19,469 bases of DNA from Scatomorpha pullicola (lineage in GTDB: Bacteria; Bacillota; Clostridia; Oscillospirales; Oscillospiraceae): the NCBI GenBank assembly GCA_018716545.1, contig DVJU01000004.1, positions 1 through 19,469 on the forward strand, written 5' to 3'. The notes under the pieces are model-generated. The model was not told where the DNA came from and searched no databases. It saw nothing but the letters and a program-made list of their open reading frames with translations. A program made the position numbers and the translations under genes. The stretch's first letter is position 1. The number at the start of each line of letters is the position of its first letter. Of this stretch, positions 6,864 through 13,699 are shown piece after piece.

Positions 6864-7136
6864 ATGAGCAGAAGCATTAAGAAAGGGCCGTTCGCCGCTC
6901 CTGAATTGCTCAAGCGCGTCGACGAGCTCAACAAGGCCGGCGAGAAGAAGGTTCTCAAGACCTGGAGCCGCGCCAGCACGATATTCCCGTCCTTTGTCGG
7001 ACACACCATCGCTGTGCACGACGGACGCCGTCACGTCCCGGTCTACATCACCGAGGACATGGTTGGTCACAAGCTGGGCGAGTTCGCGCCCACCCGCACC
7101 TTCCGCGGCCACTCCGGCGGCAAGACGGGCAAGTAA
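6864..7136 (+). CDS. rpsS: 30S ribosomal protein S19
   Basis: The 90-residue protein shows the S19 pattern SRSIKKGPFAAPELLKRV at the start, KTWSRASTIFPSFVGHTIAV in the middle and the closing block HKLGEFAPTRTFRGHSG. S19 lies in the 30S head next to S13 and contacts the A-site tRNA and the inter-subunit bridge. AAGGAGGG precedes the ATG. rplV follows after 12 nt. Confidence 0.98.
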   Translation: MSRSIKKGPFAAPELLKRVDELNKAGEKKVLKTWSRASTIFPSFVGHTIAVHDGRRHVPVYITEDMVGHKLGEFAPTRTFRGHSGGKTGK

Positions 7137-7148
7137 GGGGGAGGAAAC

Positions 7149-7496
7149 ATGGAAGAAATCAAAACCGCGCGGGCGCAGGCCAAGTTCGTCCGCATCGCTC
7201 CCCGCAAGGTGCAGATAGTCTGCGACATGATCCGCGGCAAGGACGCCGCCTTCGCCGAGGCTCTCATGGCCAACACCCCGAAGGCCGGCTGCGAATACGT
7301 CAGCAAGGTTCTCAAGAGCGCTGTCGCCAACGCCGAGAACAACTTTGAGATGGATCCCGAGAAGCTCTACGTCGAGCAGGCCTACGTCGACGCCGGCCCC
7401 ATCCTCAAGCGTGGCCAGCCGAGGGCTCACGGCCGCATGTACCGTATCAACAAGCGCACCAGCCACATCACCGTCGTCGTGGCTGAGAAGGAATAA
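7149..7496 (+). CDS. rplV: 50S ribosomal protein L22
   Basis: The 115-residue protein matches L22: FVRIAPRKVQIVCDMIRGK near the N-terminus, SAVANAENN in the middle, and the long beta-hairpin GPILKRGQPRAHGRMYRIN (about 83-101). The hairpin projects into the peptide exit tunnel and is where macrolide-resistance changes occur in other species; it looks ordinary here. GGGGGAGG lies before the ATG. It is spaced 12 nt from both neighbours. Confidence 0.98.
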   Translation: MEEIKTARAQAKFVRIAPRKVQIVCDMIRGKDAAFAEALMANTPKAGCEYVSKVLKSAVANAENNFEMDPEKLYVEQAYVDAGPILKRGQPRAHGRMYRINKRTSHITVVVAEKE

Positions 7497-7508
7497 GGAG
7501 GCGGGAAC

Positions 7509-8375
7509 ATGGGACAGAAAGTTAATCCGCACGGCCTTCGCGTCGGCGTTATAAAGAATTGGGATTCCCGCTGGTATGCCCGCAACGACAAGGTCGGCGA
7601 CCTGATCGTTGAGGACTACAAGATCCGCCAGTACCTGAAGAAGACCCTCTACGATGCGGGCGTGCCCAACATCGAGATCGAGCGCGACAGCAACAAGGTC
7701 CGCATCTTCATCCACTGCTCCCGTCCGGGCAAGGTCATAGGCAAGGGCGGCGCCGAGATCGAGCGCCTGCAGGCCACCGTCGCCAAGATGATCGGCAAGC
7801 CTGTCGCCCTCTCCATCGTCGAGGTTCGCACCCCCGACACCAACGCTCAGCTCGTCGCCGAGAACATTGCCGGCCAGCTGGAGCGCCGCATCGGCTTCCG
7901 CCGTGCGATGAAGAACGCCATCAGCCGCGCCATGCGCATGGGCGCCAAGGGCATCAAGGTCATGTGCGGCGGCCGTCTGGGCGGCGCCGAGATCGCCCGC
8001 AGCGAGTGCTACCACGAGGGCACCATCCCCCTGCAGACCCTGCGCGCCGACATCGACTACGGCTTCGCCGAGGCCGCTACCACTTACGGCCGCATCGGCG
8101 TCAAGGTCTGGATATACAAGGGCGAGGTCCTCAGCCAGACCCTGCGCACCACTCCGCGCACCATGGACATGAGCAAGCGCGAGGATCGCCGCCGCGACCG
8201 CCGCGACGACCGCAGGGGCGGCTACCGCAACCGCCAGGGCGGCGGCAACTACCGCAACGACCGTCAGGGCGGCGGCTATAACCGCGACAACCGCCAGGGC
8301 GGCGGCTACAACCGCGGACCCAGGCCGGCCGGCCAGGCTCCGCGCACGGAGACTAAGGAAGGAGGCAGCAACTGA
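7509..8375 (+). CDS. rpsC: 30S ribosomal protein S3 with an unusual repetitive C-terminal tail
   Basis: The 288-residue S3 is about 60-70 residues longer than typical bacterial S3. Residues 1-223 are ordinary: MGQKVNPHGLRVGVIKNWDS, a KH domain with GKGG at 78-81, and CGGRLGGAEIARSE (153-166) in the C-terminal domain. From about 224 a charged run (RRRDRRDDRRGG) leads into three 10-residue repeats starting NRQGGG, DRQGGG and NRQGGG (241, 251, 261), then a short Pro/Ala/Thr end. S3 forms the mRNA entry channel with S4 and S5 and has unwinding activity. The tail is probably disordered and RNA-binding (inference). The stop overlaps the rplP start by one base. Confidence 0.97.
   Translation: MGQKVNPHGLRVGVIKNWDSRWYARNDKVGDLIVEDYKIRQYLKKTLYDAGVPNIEIERDSNKVRIFIHCSRPGKVIGKGGAEIERLQATVAKMIGKPVALSIVEVRTPDTNAQLVAENIAGQLERRIGFRRAMKNAISRAMRMGAKGIKVMCGGRLGGAEIARSECYHEGTIPLQTLRADIDYGFAEAATTYGRIGVKVWIYKGEVLSQTLRTTPRTMDMSKREDRRRDRRDDRRGGYRNRQGGGNYRNDRQGGGYNRDNRQGGGYNRGPRPAGQAPRTETKEGGSN
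8229..8318 (+). repeat. Three 30-bp in-frame repeats in rpsC
   Basis: Each 30-bp unit encodes RQGGG flanked by Asn, Tyr, Asp and Arg. The units start at 8229, 8259 and 8289 and share the core CGYCAGGGCGGCGGC. An in-frame tandem repeat inside a ribosomal protein gene points to expansion by slippage or unequal recombination (inference). Confidence 0.8.
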
Positions 8376-8803
8376 TGCTGATGCCCAAGAGAGTCAAATA
8401 CCGCAGGGTGCAGCGCGGCCGCATGAAGGGCAAGGCCTCCCGCGGCAATGTTGTCAACTACGGTGAGTTCGGGCTCCAGGCTCAGGAGCCTTGCTGGATA
8501 ACCTCCAACCAGATAGAGGCCGCTCGTGTAGCTATGACCCGTTACACCCGCCGCGGCGGCCAGGTCTGGATAAAGATATTCCCCGACAAGCCGGTCACCA
8601 AGAAGCCTGCCGAGACCCGCATGGGCTCCGGTAAGGGCTCCCCCGAGTACTGGGTCGCGGTTGTAAAGCCCGGCCGCGTGCTCTTTGAGATAGCCGGCGT
8701 CAGCGAGGAAGTTGCGCGCGAGGCGCTGCGTCTCGCCAGCCACAAGCTGCCCTGCAAGACCCGCATAGTCAGCAAGGCAGATACCGAGAACGGTGGTGAA
8801 TAA
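8375..8803 (+). CDS. rplP: 50S ribosomal protein L16
   Basis: The 142-residue protein starts MLMPKRVKYRRVQRGRMKGK, the L16 signature. It has ARVAMTRYTRRGGQVWIKIF and ETRMGSGKGSPEYWVAVV in the core. L16 organises the A-site tRNA region of the large subunit, beside the peptidyl transferase centre. Its ATG overlaps the rpsC stop (TGATG), and the GGAGG site lies inside the end of rpsC. The following gene starts 1 nt after its stop codon. Confidence 0.98.
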   Translation: MLMPKRVKYRRVQRGRMKGKASRGNVVNYGEFGLQAQEPCWITSNQIEAARVAMTRYTRRGGQVWIKIFPDKPVTKKPAETRMGSGKGSPEYWVAVVKPGRVLFEIAGVSEEVAREALRLASHKLPCKTRIVSKADTENGGE

Positions 8804-8804
8804 G

Positions 8805-8999
8805 ATGAAGGCAAACGAAATACGTTCCATGTCCGAGAGCGAGCTCGAGCAGAAGCTCGCCGACCTCAAGAAGGATCTGTTCATGCTCCGTATGCAGCAT
8901 GCCACCAACCATCTTGACAACCCCACCCGGATCAGCGCGACCAGGCGTGACATCGCCCGCGTCAAGACTGTCATCCGCGAGAAGCAGCTTGGGCGCTGA
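8805..8999 (+). CDS. rpmC: 50S ribosomal protein L29
   Basis: The 64-residue protein has the L29 pattern MKANEIRSMSESELEQKL, LKKDLFMLRMQ and a C-terminal IARVKTVIREK. It is a helical hairpin at the exit-tunnel rim next to L23. Two in-frame GTG codons at 8793 and 8796 could extend the N-terminus, but the ATG at 8805 gives the conserved start. The GGTGGTG before it overlaps the end of rplP. Coupling to rplP is likely. Confidence 0.96.
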   Translation: MKANEIRSMSESELEQKLADLKKDLFMLRMQHATNHLDNPTRISATRRDIARVKTVIREKQLGR

Positions 9000-9013
9000 G
9001 GAGGTAAGAGATA

Positions 9014-9277
9014 ATGAGTGAAGTTAGAACTTCTTCCCGTAAGACCCGCGTCGGCAAGGTCGTTTCCGACAAGATGGACAAGACCGTGGTCGTCATCGTC
9101 GAGGATCGCGTTGCCCACCCGAGGTATAAGAAGATTATAGGCCGCACCTATCGCCTCAAGGCGCATGACGAGCGCAACGAGTGCGGTGTAGGCGACAGGG
9201 TGCGCGTGATGGAGACCCGCCCGCTGTCCAAGGACAAGCGCTGGCGCGTGGTCGAAATCGTTGAGAAGGCCAAGTAA
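9014..9277 (+). CDS. rpsQ: 30S ribosomal protein S17
   Basis: The 87-residue protein shows S17 features: KTRVGKVVSDKMDKTVVV at the N-terminus, HPRYKKIIGRTYRLKAHDE in the middle, then GDRVRVMETRPLSKDKRWRV. It is an OB-fold protein that binds 16S rRNA in the body of the small subunit. It is preceded by GAGGAGG at 9-10 nt and lies 14 nt after rpmC. Confidence 0.98.
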   Translation: MSEVRTSSRKTRVGKVVSDKMDKTVVVIVEDRVAHPRYKKIIGRTYRLKAHDERNECGVGDRVRVMETRPLSKDKRWRVVEIVEKAK

Positions 9278-9289
9278 GGAGGCGTCCAC

Positions 9290-9658
9290 ATGATACAGCA
9301 GGAAAGCTTTCTCAAGGTCGCCGACAACTCCGGCGCCAAGGAAATTAAGTGCATAAGGGTTCTGGGCGGCTCCCGCCGCAAGTACGCCAGCATCGGCGAC
9401 GTCATCGTCGCCTCTGTGCGTAAGGCCGCTCCCGGCGGCAGCGTGAAGAAGGGCGACGTCGTCAAGGCCGTCGTCGTTCGCACCGCGCAGGCTGTCCGTC
9501 GCGCCGACGGCACCTATGTCCGCTTCGACGAGAACGCCGCCGTCCTGATAAAGGACGACCGCAACCCGACCGGCACCCGCATATTCGGGCCCGTGGCCCG
9601 CGAGCTGCGTGACAGGGAGTATATGAAGATCCTGTCCCTCGCTCCCGAAGTCATTTGA
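9290..9658 (+). CDS. rplN: 50S ribosomal protein L14
   Basis: The 122-residue protein has standard L14 length and signatures: MIQQESFLKVADNSGAKEI, CIRVLGGSRRKYASIGDV, and a C-terminal RIFGPVARELRDREYMKI. L14 lies on the subunit interface near L19 and is the docking site of the silencing factor RsfS in other bacteria. The AAGGAGG site is well placed. Confidence 0.99.
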   Translation: MIQQESFLKVADNSGAKEIKCIRVLGGSRRKYASIGDVIVASVRKAAPGGSVKKGDVVKAVVVRTAQAVRRADGTYVRFDENAAVLIKDDRNPTGTRIFGPVARELRDREYMKILSLAPEVI

Positions 9659-9671
9659 GGAGGGCGCGATA

Positions 9672-9980
9672 GTGAACATTAAGAAGAATGATAAGGTTGT
9701 CGTCCTGTCCGGACGCGACAAGGGCAAGCAGGGCGAGGTCCTGACCGCCATGCCCAAGGAGGGCAAGGTCATCGTCAAGGGCGTCTCCGTCGCCACCAAG
9801 CATCAGAAGGCTCGCAAGCAGGGTCAGGAGAGCTCGATCATCAAGGTCGAGACCCCCATCTACGCCTGCAAGGTCATGGTGGTCTGCCCCAAGTGCAACA
9901 AGCCGACTCGCGTGGCTCACAAGGTCAACGAGGCCGGCAAGAAGGTTCGCGTCTGCAAGCACTGCGGCGCCGAGCTGTAA
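9672..9980 (+). CDS. rplX: 50S ribosomal protein L24, zinc-ribbon form, GTG start
   Basis: The 102-residue protein starts at a GTG preceded by GAGGAGGG and begins MNIKKNDKVVVLSGRDKGKQ, the KOW-type start of L24. The C-terminal half has two CxxC pairs (C72/C75 in VCPKCNKPTRV and C95/C98 in VCKHCGAEL), consistent with a small zinc ribbon, where the Bacillus subtilis protein lacks these cysteines. L24 starts large-subunit assembly by binding the 5' end of 23S rRNA. Confidence 0.97.
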   Translation: MNIKKNDKVVVLSGRDKGKQGEVLTAMPKEGKVIVKGVSVATKHQKARKQGQESSIIKVETPIYACKVMVVCPKCNKPTRVAHKVNEAGKKVRVCKHCGAEL

Positions 9981-9993
9981 GGAGGGTGAGAGC

Positions 9994-10539
9994 ATGAACC
10001 AGATGAAAGAGCTGTACGTCAAGGAGGTCGCTCCCGCCCTGATGCAGAAGTTCCAGTACAAGAGCGTTATGCAGATCCCCCGCATCGACAAGGTCGTCGT
10101 CTCCGTCGGCTGCGGCGACTGCAAGGACAACGCCAAGGCTCTGGACGCTGTCATCAAGGACATCACCGCCATCACCGGCCAGAAGGCCGTTGCCACCGTC
10201 GCCCGCAAGAGCGTCGCGAACTTCAAGCTCCGTGAGGGCATGCACGTCGGCGTCAAGGTCACCCTGCGCCACGACCGCATGTGGGACTTCCTGAACAGGC
10301 TGCTCAACGTGGCTCTGCCCCGTGTCCGCGACTTCCGCGGCATCAGCCCGGACGCCTTCGACGGCCGCGGCAACTACAGCCTGGGTCTCAAGGAGCAGAT
10401 AATCTTCCCCGAGATCGACTACGACAAGATCGAGAAGCTGCGCGGTATGAACATCGCCATCTGCACCACCGCGAACACCGACGAGGAGGCTCGCGAGCTG
10501 CTTCGTCTGATGGGCGCCCCGTTCTACACCAACGCGTGA
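9994..10539 (+). CDS. rplE: 50S ribosomal protein L5
   Basis: The 181-residue protein matches L5: LYVKEVAPALMQKFQYKSVM, PRIDKVVVSVGCGDCKDNAK, KLREGMHVGVKVTLR, and the closing segment FPEIDYDKIEKLRGMNI. L5 binds 5S rRNA and contacts the P-site tRNA and S13. Two cysteines occur in the usually Gly/Glu-rich VGCGDCKDN turn; this is a mild variation. AAGGAGGG precedes the ATG. rpsN follows after 17 nt. Confidence 0.98.
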   Translation: MNQMKELYVKEVAPALMQKFQYKSVMQIPRIDKVVVSVGCGDCKDNAKALDAVIKDITAITGQKAVATVARKSVANFKLREGMHVGVKVTLRHDRMWDFLNRLLNVALPRVRDFRGISPDAFDGRGNYSLGLKEQIIFPEIDYDKIEKLRGMNIAICTTANTDEEARELLRLMGAPFYTNA

Positions 10540-10556
10540 GGGAGGAGTAAGTAAGC

Positions 10557-10742
10557 ATGGCTAAGAAATCTATGATTCTCAAGCAGCAGCGCCCGGCGAA
10601 GTTCTCCACCCGCCGCTACAACCGCTGCAAGATCTGCGGCCGCCCCCACGCCTACCTGCGTGACTACGGCATCTGCCGCATCTGCTTCCGCGAACTGGCA
10701 TCCAAGGGTCAGATTCCCGGAGTCAAAAAGGCTTCTTGGTAA
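10557..10742 (+). CDS. rpsN: 30S ribosomal protein S14, type Z (zinc)
   Basis: The 61-residue protein is the short zinc-binding S14, with C24-x2-C27 and C40-x2-C43 and a canonical end GQIPGVKKASW. S14 completes the 30S head near S3 and S10. GGAGGAG lies before the ATG. The last 12 nt of the gene (Ala-Ser-Trp-stop) are nearly repeated at 10833-10844 and again, degenerate, at 10937-10948. They also form one end of an imperfect inverted repeat with 10950-10962. The gene therefore ends inside the left edge of the repeat element described below. Confidence 0.97.
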   Translation: MAKKSMILKQQRPAKFSTRRYNRCKICGRPHAYLRDYGICRICFRELASKGQIPGVKKASW

Positions 10743-10962
10743 ATTCACGTCATACATCGTGAGCGTCGGTCGCTGTATCTTGATACAGCTTCCCTCCGCG
10801 CACTTCGTCTGACGCGAATTTCCTGCAGACGCGCTTCCTGGTAATTTTCCGCTATGCTGCGCGAGGCGCGCTTGCTGTATCTTAATACAGCTGCGCTTGC
10901 CGCGCTTCGTCTAGCGAAAAATTCCTGCAGAAGCAGGCTTCCTAGTAGATTTACTAAGAAGC
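10731..10962. mobile_element. MITE-like palindromic repeat element at the end of rpsN
   Basis: The left end GCTTCTTGGTAAA (10731-10743) and right end TTTACTAAGAAGC (10950-10962) are inverted copies with 12 of 13 matches. Inside are two tandem units about 102 nt apart. Shared blocks are the palindrome GCTGTATCTTRATACAGC (10772-10789, 10874-10891), CTTCGTCT (10803-10810, 10905-10912), TTCCTGCAGA (10820-10829, 10922-10931) and GCTTCCTRGTA (10833-10843, 10937-10947). There is no transposase and no clear target duplication. A non-autonomous intergenic repeat is the best reading; a local tandem duplication is the alternative. Confidence 0.6.
10937..10962 (+). repeat. Terminal hairpin of the rpsN-rpsH repeat element
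   Basis: GCTTCCTAGTA and TACTAAGAAGC pair (10 of 11 positions) around GATT. No T-tract follows, so it is more likely an RNA-stabilising or processing hairpin than a terminator. The upstream CCTGC-AGAA-GCAGG (10924-10937) is an adjoining hairpin. Confidence 0.6.
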
Positions 10963-11175
10963 ACGCGTCCCGCTGATTCGAGACGCGCCAGCGCCCGTTT
11001 GGGCGCGACATTGAGTATGCAACGGCGGGGTAACACCCGCCTAGCATAGATTGTCCCAGCACACCGACGAAAGGCCGCTGCCAATCGGCGCTTGCTCACG
11101 AGAGCGCCTATTGCCCCGGAACCTCGCCGGTGGATACCGCAAAGGGCGGTAACTCTGAAAACAGGAGGAAAAACA
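10963..11175 (+). promoter_or_regulatory. Structured leader upstream of rpsH
   Basis: No gene is visible in these 213 nt. Five local stems have six perfect pairs each: CGCGTC/GACGCG (10964-10987), GCGCCC/GGGCGC (10991-11006), GGCGGG/CCCGCC (11024-11041), GGCGCT/AGCGCC (11087-11108) and TACCGC/GCGGTA (11135-11151). The last ends 11 nt before the AGGAGG site of rpsH. I see no convincing promoter. It may be an RNA element controlling or processing the downstream half of the operon. Confidence 0.5.
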
Positions 11176-11574
11176 ATGCAGATCACTGACCCCATTGCCG
11201 ACATGCTGACCCGCATCCGCAACGCCGGCAGCGCGAAGCATGAGACCGTGGACGTCCCCGCTTCCAAGATGAAGAAGGCCATCGCCGAGATACTGCTCGA
11301 GGAGGGCTACATCCGCTCCTTCCAGCTCATCGACGACGGCACCCAGGGCGTTATCCGCATCACCCTGAAGTACCTTCCCGGCAAGGTCAAGGCCATCACC
11401 GGGCTCAAGCGCGTCAGCAAGCCCGGCCTGCGCGTCTACGCCGGCGCCGACGAGCTGCCCCGCGTGCTCCGCGGCCTCGGCATCGCCATCATTTCGACTT
11501 CCAAGGGCATTATGACCGACAAGAAGGCCCGTGCGGCTCACGTCGGCGGCGAAGTCCTTGCTTTCGTGTGGTAA
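11176..11574 (+). CDS. rpsH: 30S ribosomal protein S8
   Basis: The 132-residue protein starts at the ATG after AGGAGGAAAAACA. It has DPIADMLTRIRNA at the start and the S8 C-terminal signature STSKGIMTDKKAR with GGEVLAFVW at the end. S8 binds the central domain of 16S rRNA and in Escherichia coli represses the spc operon by binding its mRNA. The frame is open further upstream, but the chosen start has the only good ribosome binding site and gives the conserved N-terminus. It is separated from rpsN by a 433-nt gap. Confidence 0.98.
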   Translation: MQITDPIADMLTRIRNAGSAKHETVDVPASKMKKAIAEILLEEGYIRSFQLIDDGTQGVIRITLKYLPGKVKAITGLKRVSKPGLRVYAGADELPRVLRGLGIAIISTSKGIMTDKKARAAHVGGEVLAFVW

Positions 11575-11587
11575 GGAGGGCTGAAGA

Positions 11588-12130
11588 ATGTCTAGAATTG
11601 GTAGAGAGCCCATCACCGTCCCCGCGGGTGTTGAAGTCACCATCGCCGAGGGGAACGTCGTGACCGTCAAGGGACCCAAGGGAACCATCACCGAGGCGCT
11701 GTGCCCCGATATGGTCATCACTGAGGAAAACGGCGTGCTGCACGTCGCCCGCAAGGAAGACACCAAGCAGCAGCGCAGCCTGCACGGCCTTACCCGCAGC
11801 CTCCTCAACAACATGGTAATCGGCGTCACCAACGGCTTCGAGAAGAAGCTGGAGATAAACGGCGTCGGCTACCGCGCCGAGAAGAAGGGCGAGGAGCTCG
11901 TCATGAAGCTCGGCTACAGCCACGACGTCATCGTCAAAGAGACCGAGGACATCAAGATCGACGTCACCGATGCCAACCACATAGTTATCAAGGGCATCGA
12001 CAAGCAGAAGGTCGGCCAGTTTGCCGCCGATGTGCGCAACAAGCGTCCGCCTGAGCCGTACAAGGGCAAGGGCATCAAGTACGATTACGAGCACATCCGC
12101 CGCAAGGAAGGCAAGACCGGTGCGAAATAA
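11588..12130 (+). CDS. rplF: 50S ribosomal protein L6
   Basis: The 180-residue protein has two repeated L6 folds and the signature PPEPYKGKGIKY (about 154-165). Other typical features are MSRIGREPITVPAGVEV at the start and GVTNGFEKKLEINGVGYRA at the domain junction. L6 binds 23S rRNA near the factor-binding site and the sarcin-ricin loop. AAGGAGGG precedes the ATG. It lies 13 nt after rpsH. Confidence 0.98.
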   Translation: MSRIGREPITVPAGVEVTIAEGNVVTVKGPKGTITEALCPDMVITEENGVLHVARKEDTKQQRSLHGLTRSLLNNMVIGVTNGFEKKLEINGVGYRAEKKGEELVMKLGYSHDVIVKETEDIKIDVTDANHIVIKGIDKQKVGQFAADVRNKRPPEPYKGKGIKYDYEHIRRKEGKTGAK

Positions 12131-12146
12131 GGGGAGGTGCGCTTAA

Positions 12147-12503
12147 ATGATTAAAAGACCGAACACTAAGGCTCAGCGTATTAAGCGCCACAAGCGCGTG
12201 CGCGCCAAGATCTCCGGAACCCCGGAGCGTCCTCGCCTGAGCGTTTACAGGAGCGAGAACAACATCTACGCCCAGATCATCGACGACGTCGCCGGACACA
12301 CCCTGTGCTCCGCGAGCAGCGTTGAGAAGGGCTTCGTCGGCGGCGGAAACAAGGAAGCTGCCGAGCAGGTCGGCAAGATGATTGCCGAGCGTGCCATTGC
12401 CAAGGGCATTGAGGAGGTCGTTTTCGACCGCGGCGGCTACATCTATCACGGCCGCGTTCAGGCTCTGGCCGACGGCGCCCGCGAGGGCGGCCTCAAGTTC
12501 TAA
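12147..12503 (+). CDS. rplR: 50S ribosomal protein L18
   Basis: The 118-residue protein has a basic N-terminus (KRPNTKAQRIKRHKRVRAKI), RPRLSVYRSENNIYAQIIDD, and the conserved C-terminal FDRGGYIYHGRVQALADGAR. L18 binds 5S rRNA with L5 and places it on the large subunit. GGGGAGG lies before the ATG. Confidence 0.98.
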   Translation: MIKRPNTKAQRIKRHKRVRAKISGTPERPRLSVYRSENNIYAQIIDDVAGHTLCSASSVEKGFVGGGNKEAAEQVGKMIAERAIAKGIEEVVFDRGGYIYHGRVQALADGAREGGLKF

Positions 12504-12521
12504 GCGGGAGGAGGAAACGAA

Positions 12522-13052
12522 ATGGCTTACAATAACGACAGGCGTGACAACCGCCGCAATCGTAACGACGAGGGCAACGAGCTGACCGAAAAGGTAGTCG
12601 CCCTCAACCGCGTTTCCAAGACCGTCAAGGGCGGCCGCGTCATGAAGTTCTCGGCGCTGTGCGTCGTGGGCGACGGCAAGGGCCGCGTCGGCTATGGCCT
12701 CGGCAAGGCCAGCGAGGTTTCCGAGGCTATCCGCAAGGGCCTCGAGGACGCCAAGAAGCACATCGTCACCATCACCATGCAGGGAACCACCATTCCCCAC
12801 GAGGTCATGGGCAAGTTCGGCGCCGGCCGCGTCTATATGATGCCCGCGCCCAGCGGCACCGGCGTCCTGGCCGGCGGCGCTGTCCGTGCCGTGATGGAGG
12901 CTGCCGGCATCCGCGACATTCGCGCCAAGTGCTTGCGCTCCAACAATCCCCAGAACGTTGTCGCCGCCACTATGGAAGGCCTCATGCGTCTCAGGGACGC
13001 CGAGCAGGTCTCCGTCTACCGCGGCAAGACTGCCGACGAAGTCATAGGTTAA
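12522..13052 (+). CDS. rpsE: 30S ribosomal protein S5
   Basis: The 176-residue protein has the S5 RNA-binding domain KGGRVMKFSALCVVGDGKGR (about 37-56) followed by VGYGLGKASEV, and the C-terminal domain with PSGTGVLAGGAVRAVMEAAG. S5 forms the mRNA entry channel with S3 and S4 and affects accuracy. The first ~18 residues (AYNNDRRDNRRNRNDEG) are Asn/Asp/Arg-rich and resemble the composition of the S3 tail in this window. GGGAGGAGG precedes the ATG. Confidence 0.98.
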   Translation: MAYNNDRRDNRRNRNDEGNELTEKVVALNRVSKTVKGGRVMKFSALCVVGDGKGRVGYGLGKASEVSEAIRKGLEDAKKHIVTITMQGTTIPHEVMGKFGAGRVYMMPAPSGTGVLAGGAVRAVMEAAGIRDIRAKCLRSNNPQNVVAATMEGLMRLRDAEQVSVYRGKTADEVIG

Positions 13053-13065
13053 GGGGGTACGTGCA

Positions 13066-13245
13066 ATGGCTCAACTCAAGATAAAGCTCGTCAAGAGCCT
13101 CAATGGGCGCCACGACAAGCACATCGCCACCGCCCACTCTCTCGGACTGCGCAAGCCCGGCAACGAGACCGTGCAGCCCGATAATCCCCAGACCCGCGGC
13201 AAGATAGCCCAGATAGGCTACCTCCTGCAGGTCACGGAAGAATAA
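13066..13245 (+). CDS. rpmD: 50S ribosomal protein L30
   Basis: The 59-residue protein reads AQLKIKLVKSLNGRHDKHIA, then TAHSLGLRKPGNETVQP and a C-terminal GKIAQIGYLLQVTE. That is the L30 ferredoxin-like fold at usual length. The gene lies 13 nt after rpsE and 12 nt before rplO. GGGGGT precedes the ATG, a weaker site than its neighbours have, so coupling to rpsE is plausible. Confidence 0.97.
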   Translation: MAQLKIKLVKSLNGRHDKHIATAHSLGLRKPGNETVQPDNPQTRGKIAQIGYLLQVTEE

Positions 13246-13257
13246 GGAGGGTACGCA

Positions 13258-13698
13258 ATGAAACTCAGTGAACTTTCTCCCGCCGCCGGCAGCACTCAGG
13301 TCTGCAAGCGGAAGGGCAGGGGACACGGCACCGGCAACGGCAAGACCGCCGGCCGCGGCCAGAAGGGCCAGAAGTCCAGGAGCGGCGGCGGCGTCCGCGT
13401 CGGCTTCGAGGGCGGCCAGATGCCCCTCGCCAGGCGTATCCCCAAGCGCGGCTTCAACAACATTTTCGCCAAGCCCCTGGAGGAGATCAACGTCTCCGCC
13501 CTCGAGCGCTTCGACGCCGGCTCCGAGGTTGACGCCGCCGCGCTTCTCGCTGCGGGCGTGCTCAGCAAGTGCGAGTACGGCTTTAAGGTTCTGGGCAACG
13601 GCAGCCTGACCAAGGCTGTCACCGTCAAGGCTTCCGCTTTCTCCGAATCTGCAAAGCAAAAGATAGAGGCGGTGGGCGGAAAGGCCGAGGTGGTGTAA
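13258..13698 (+). CDS. rplO: 50S ribosomal protein L15
   Basis: The 146-residue protein starts KLSELSPAAGSTQVCKRKGR and has the Gly/Arg/Lys-rich extension GHGTGNGKTAGRGQKGQKS, which threads into 23S rRNA. It continues with FEGGQMPLARRIPKRGFNN. L15 is a late assembly protein. AAGGAGGG precedes the ATG. The secY start follows 1 nt after its stop. Confidence 0.98.
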   Translation: MKLSELSPAAGSTQVCKRKGRGHGTGNGKTAGRGQKGQKSRSGGGVRVGFEGGQMPLARRIPKRGFNNIFAKPLEEINVSALERFDAGSEVDAAALLAAGVLSKCEYGFKVLGNGSLTKAVTVKASAFSESAKQKIEAVGGKAEVV

Positions 13699-13699
13699 G

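Noticed and set aside
6861..8015. 384-codon minus-strand open frame opposite rpsS-rplV-rpsC
   Set aside because: Antisense shadow with low-complexity composition. It covers three well-recognised ribosomal protein genes.
10731..10962. CRISPR array or attachment site explanation for the repeats
   Set aside because: Only two units, imperfect repeats, no unique spacers of constant length, no integrase, and no tRNA target.
10745..11062. 105-codon minus-strand open frame across the rpsN-rpsH gap, with an internal 34-residue repeat
   Set aside because: The protein repeat simply mirrors the 102-nt DNA repeat. The start is a GTG without a clear ribosome binding site, and it runs against the operon. 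I consider it an accidental frame in a repeat element.
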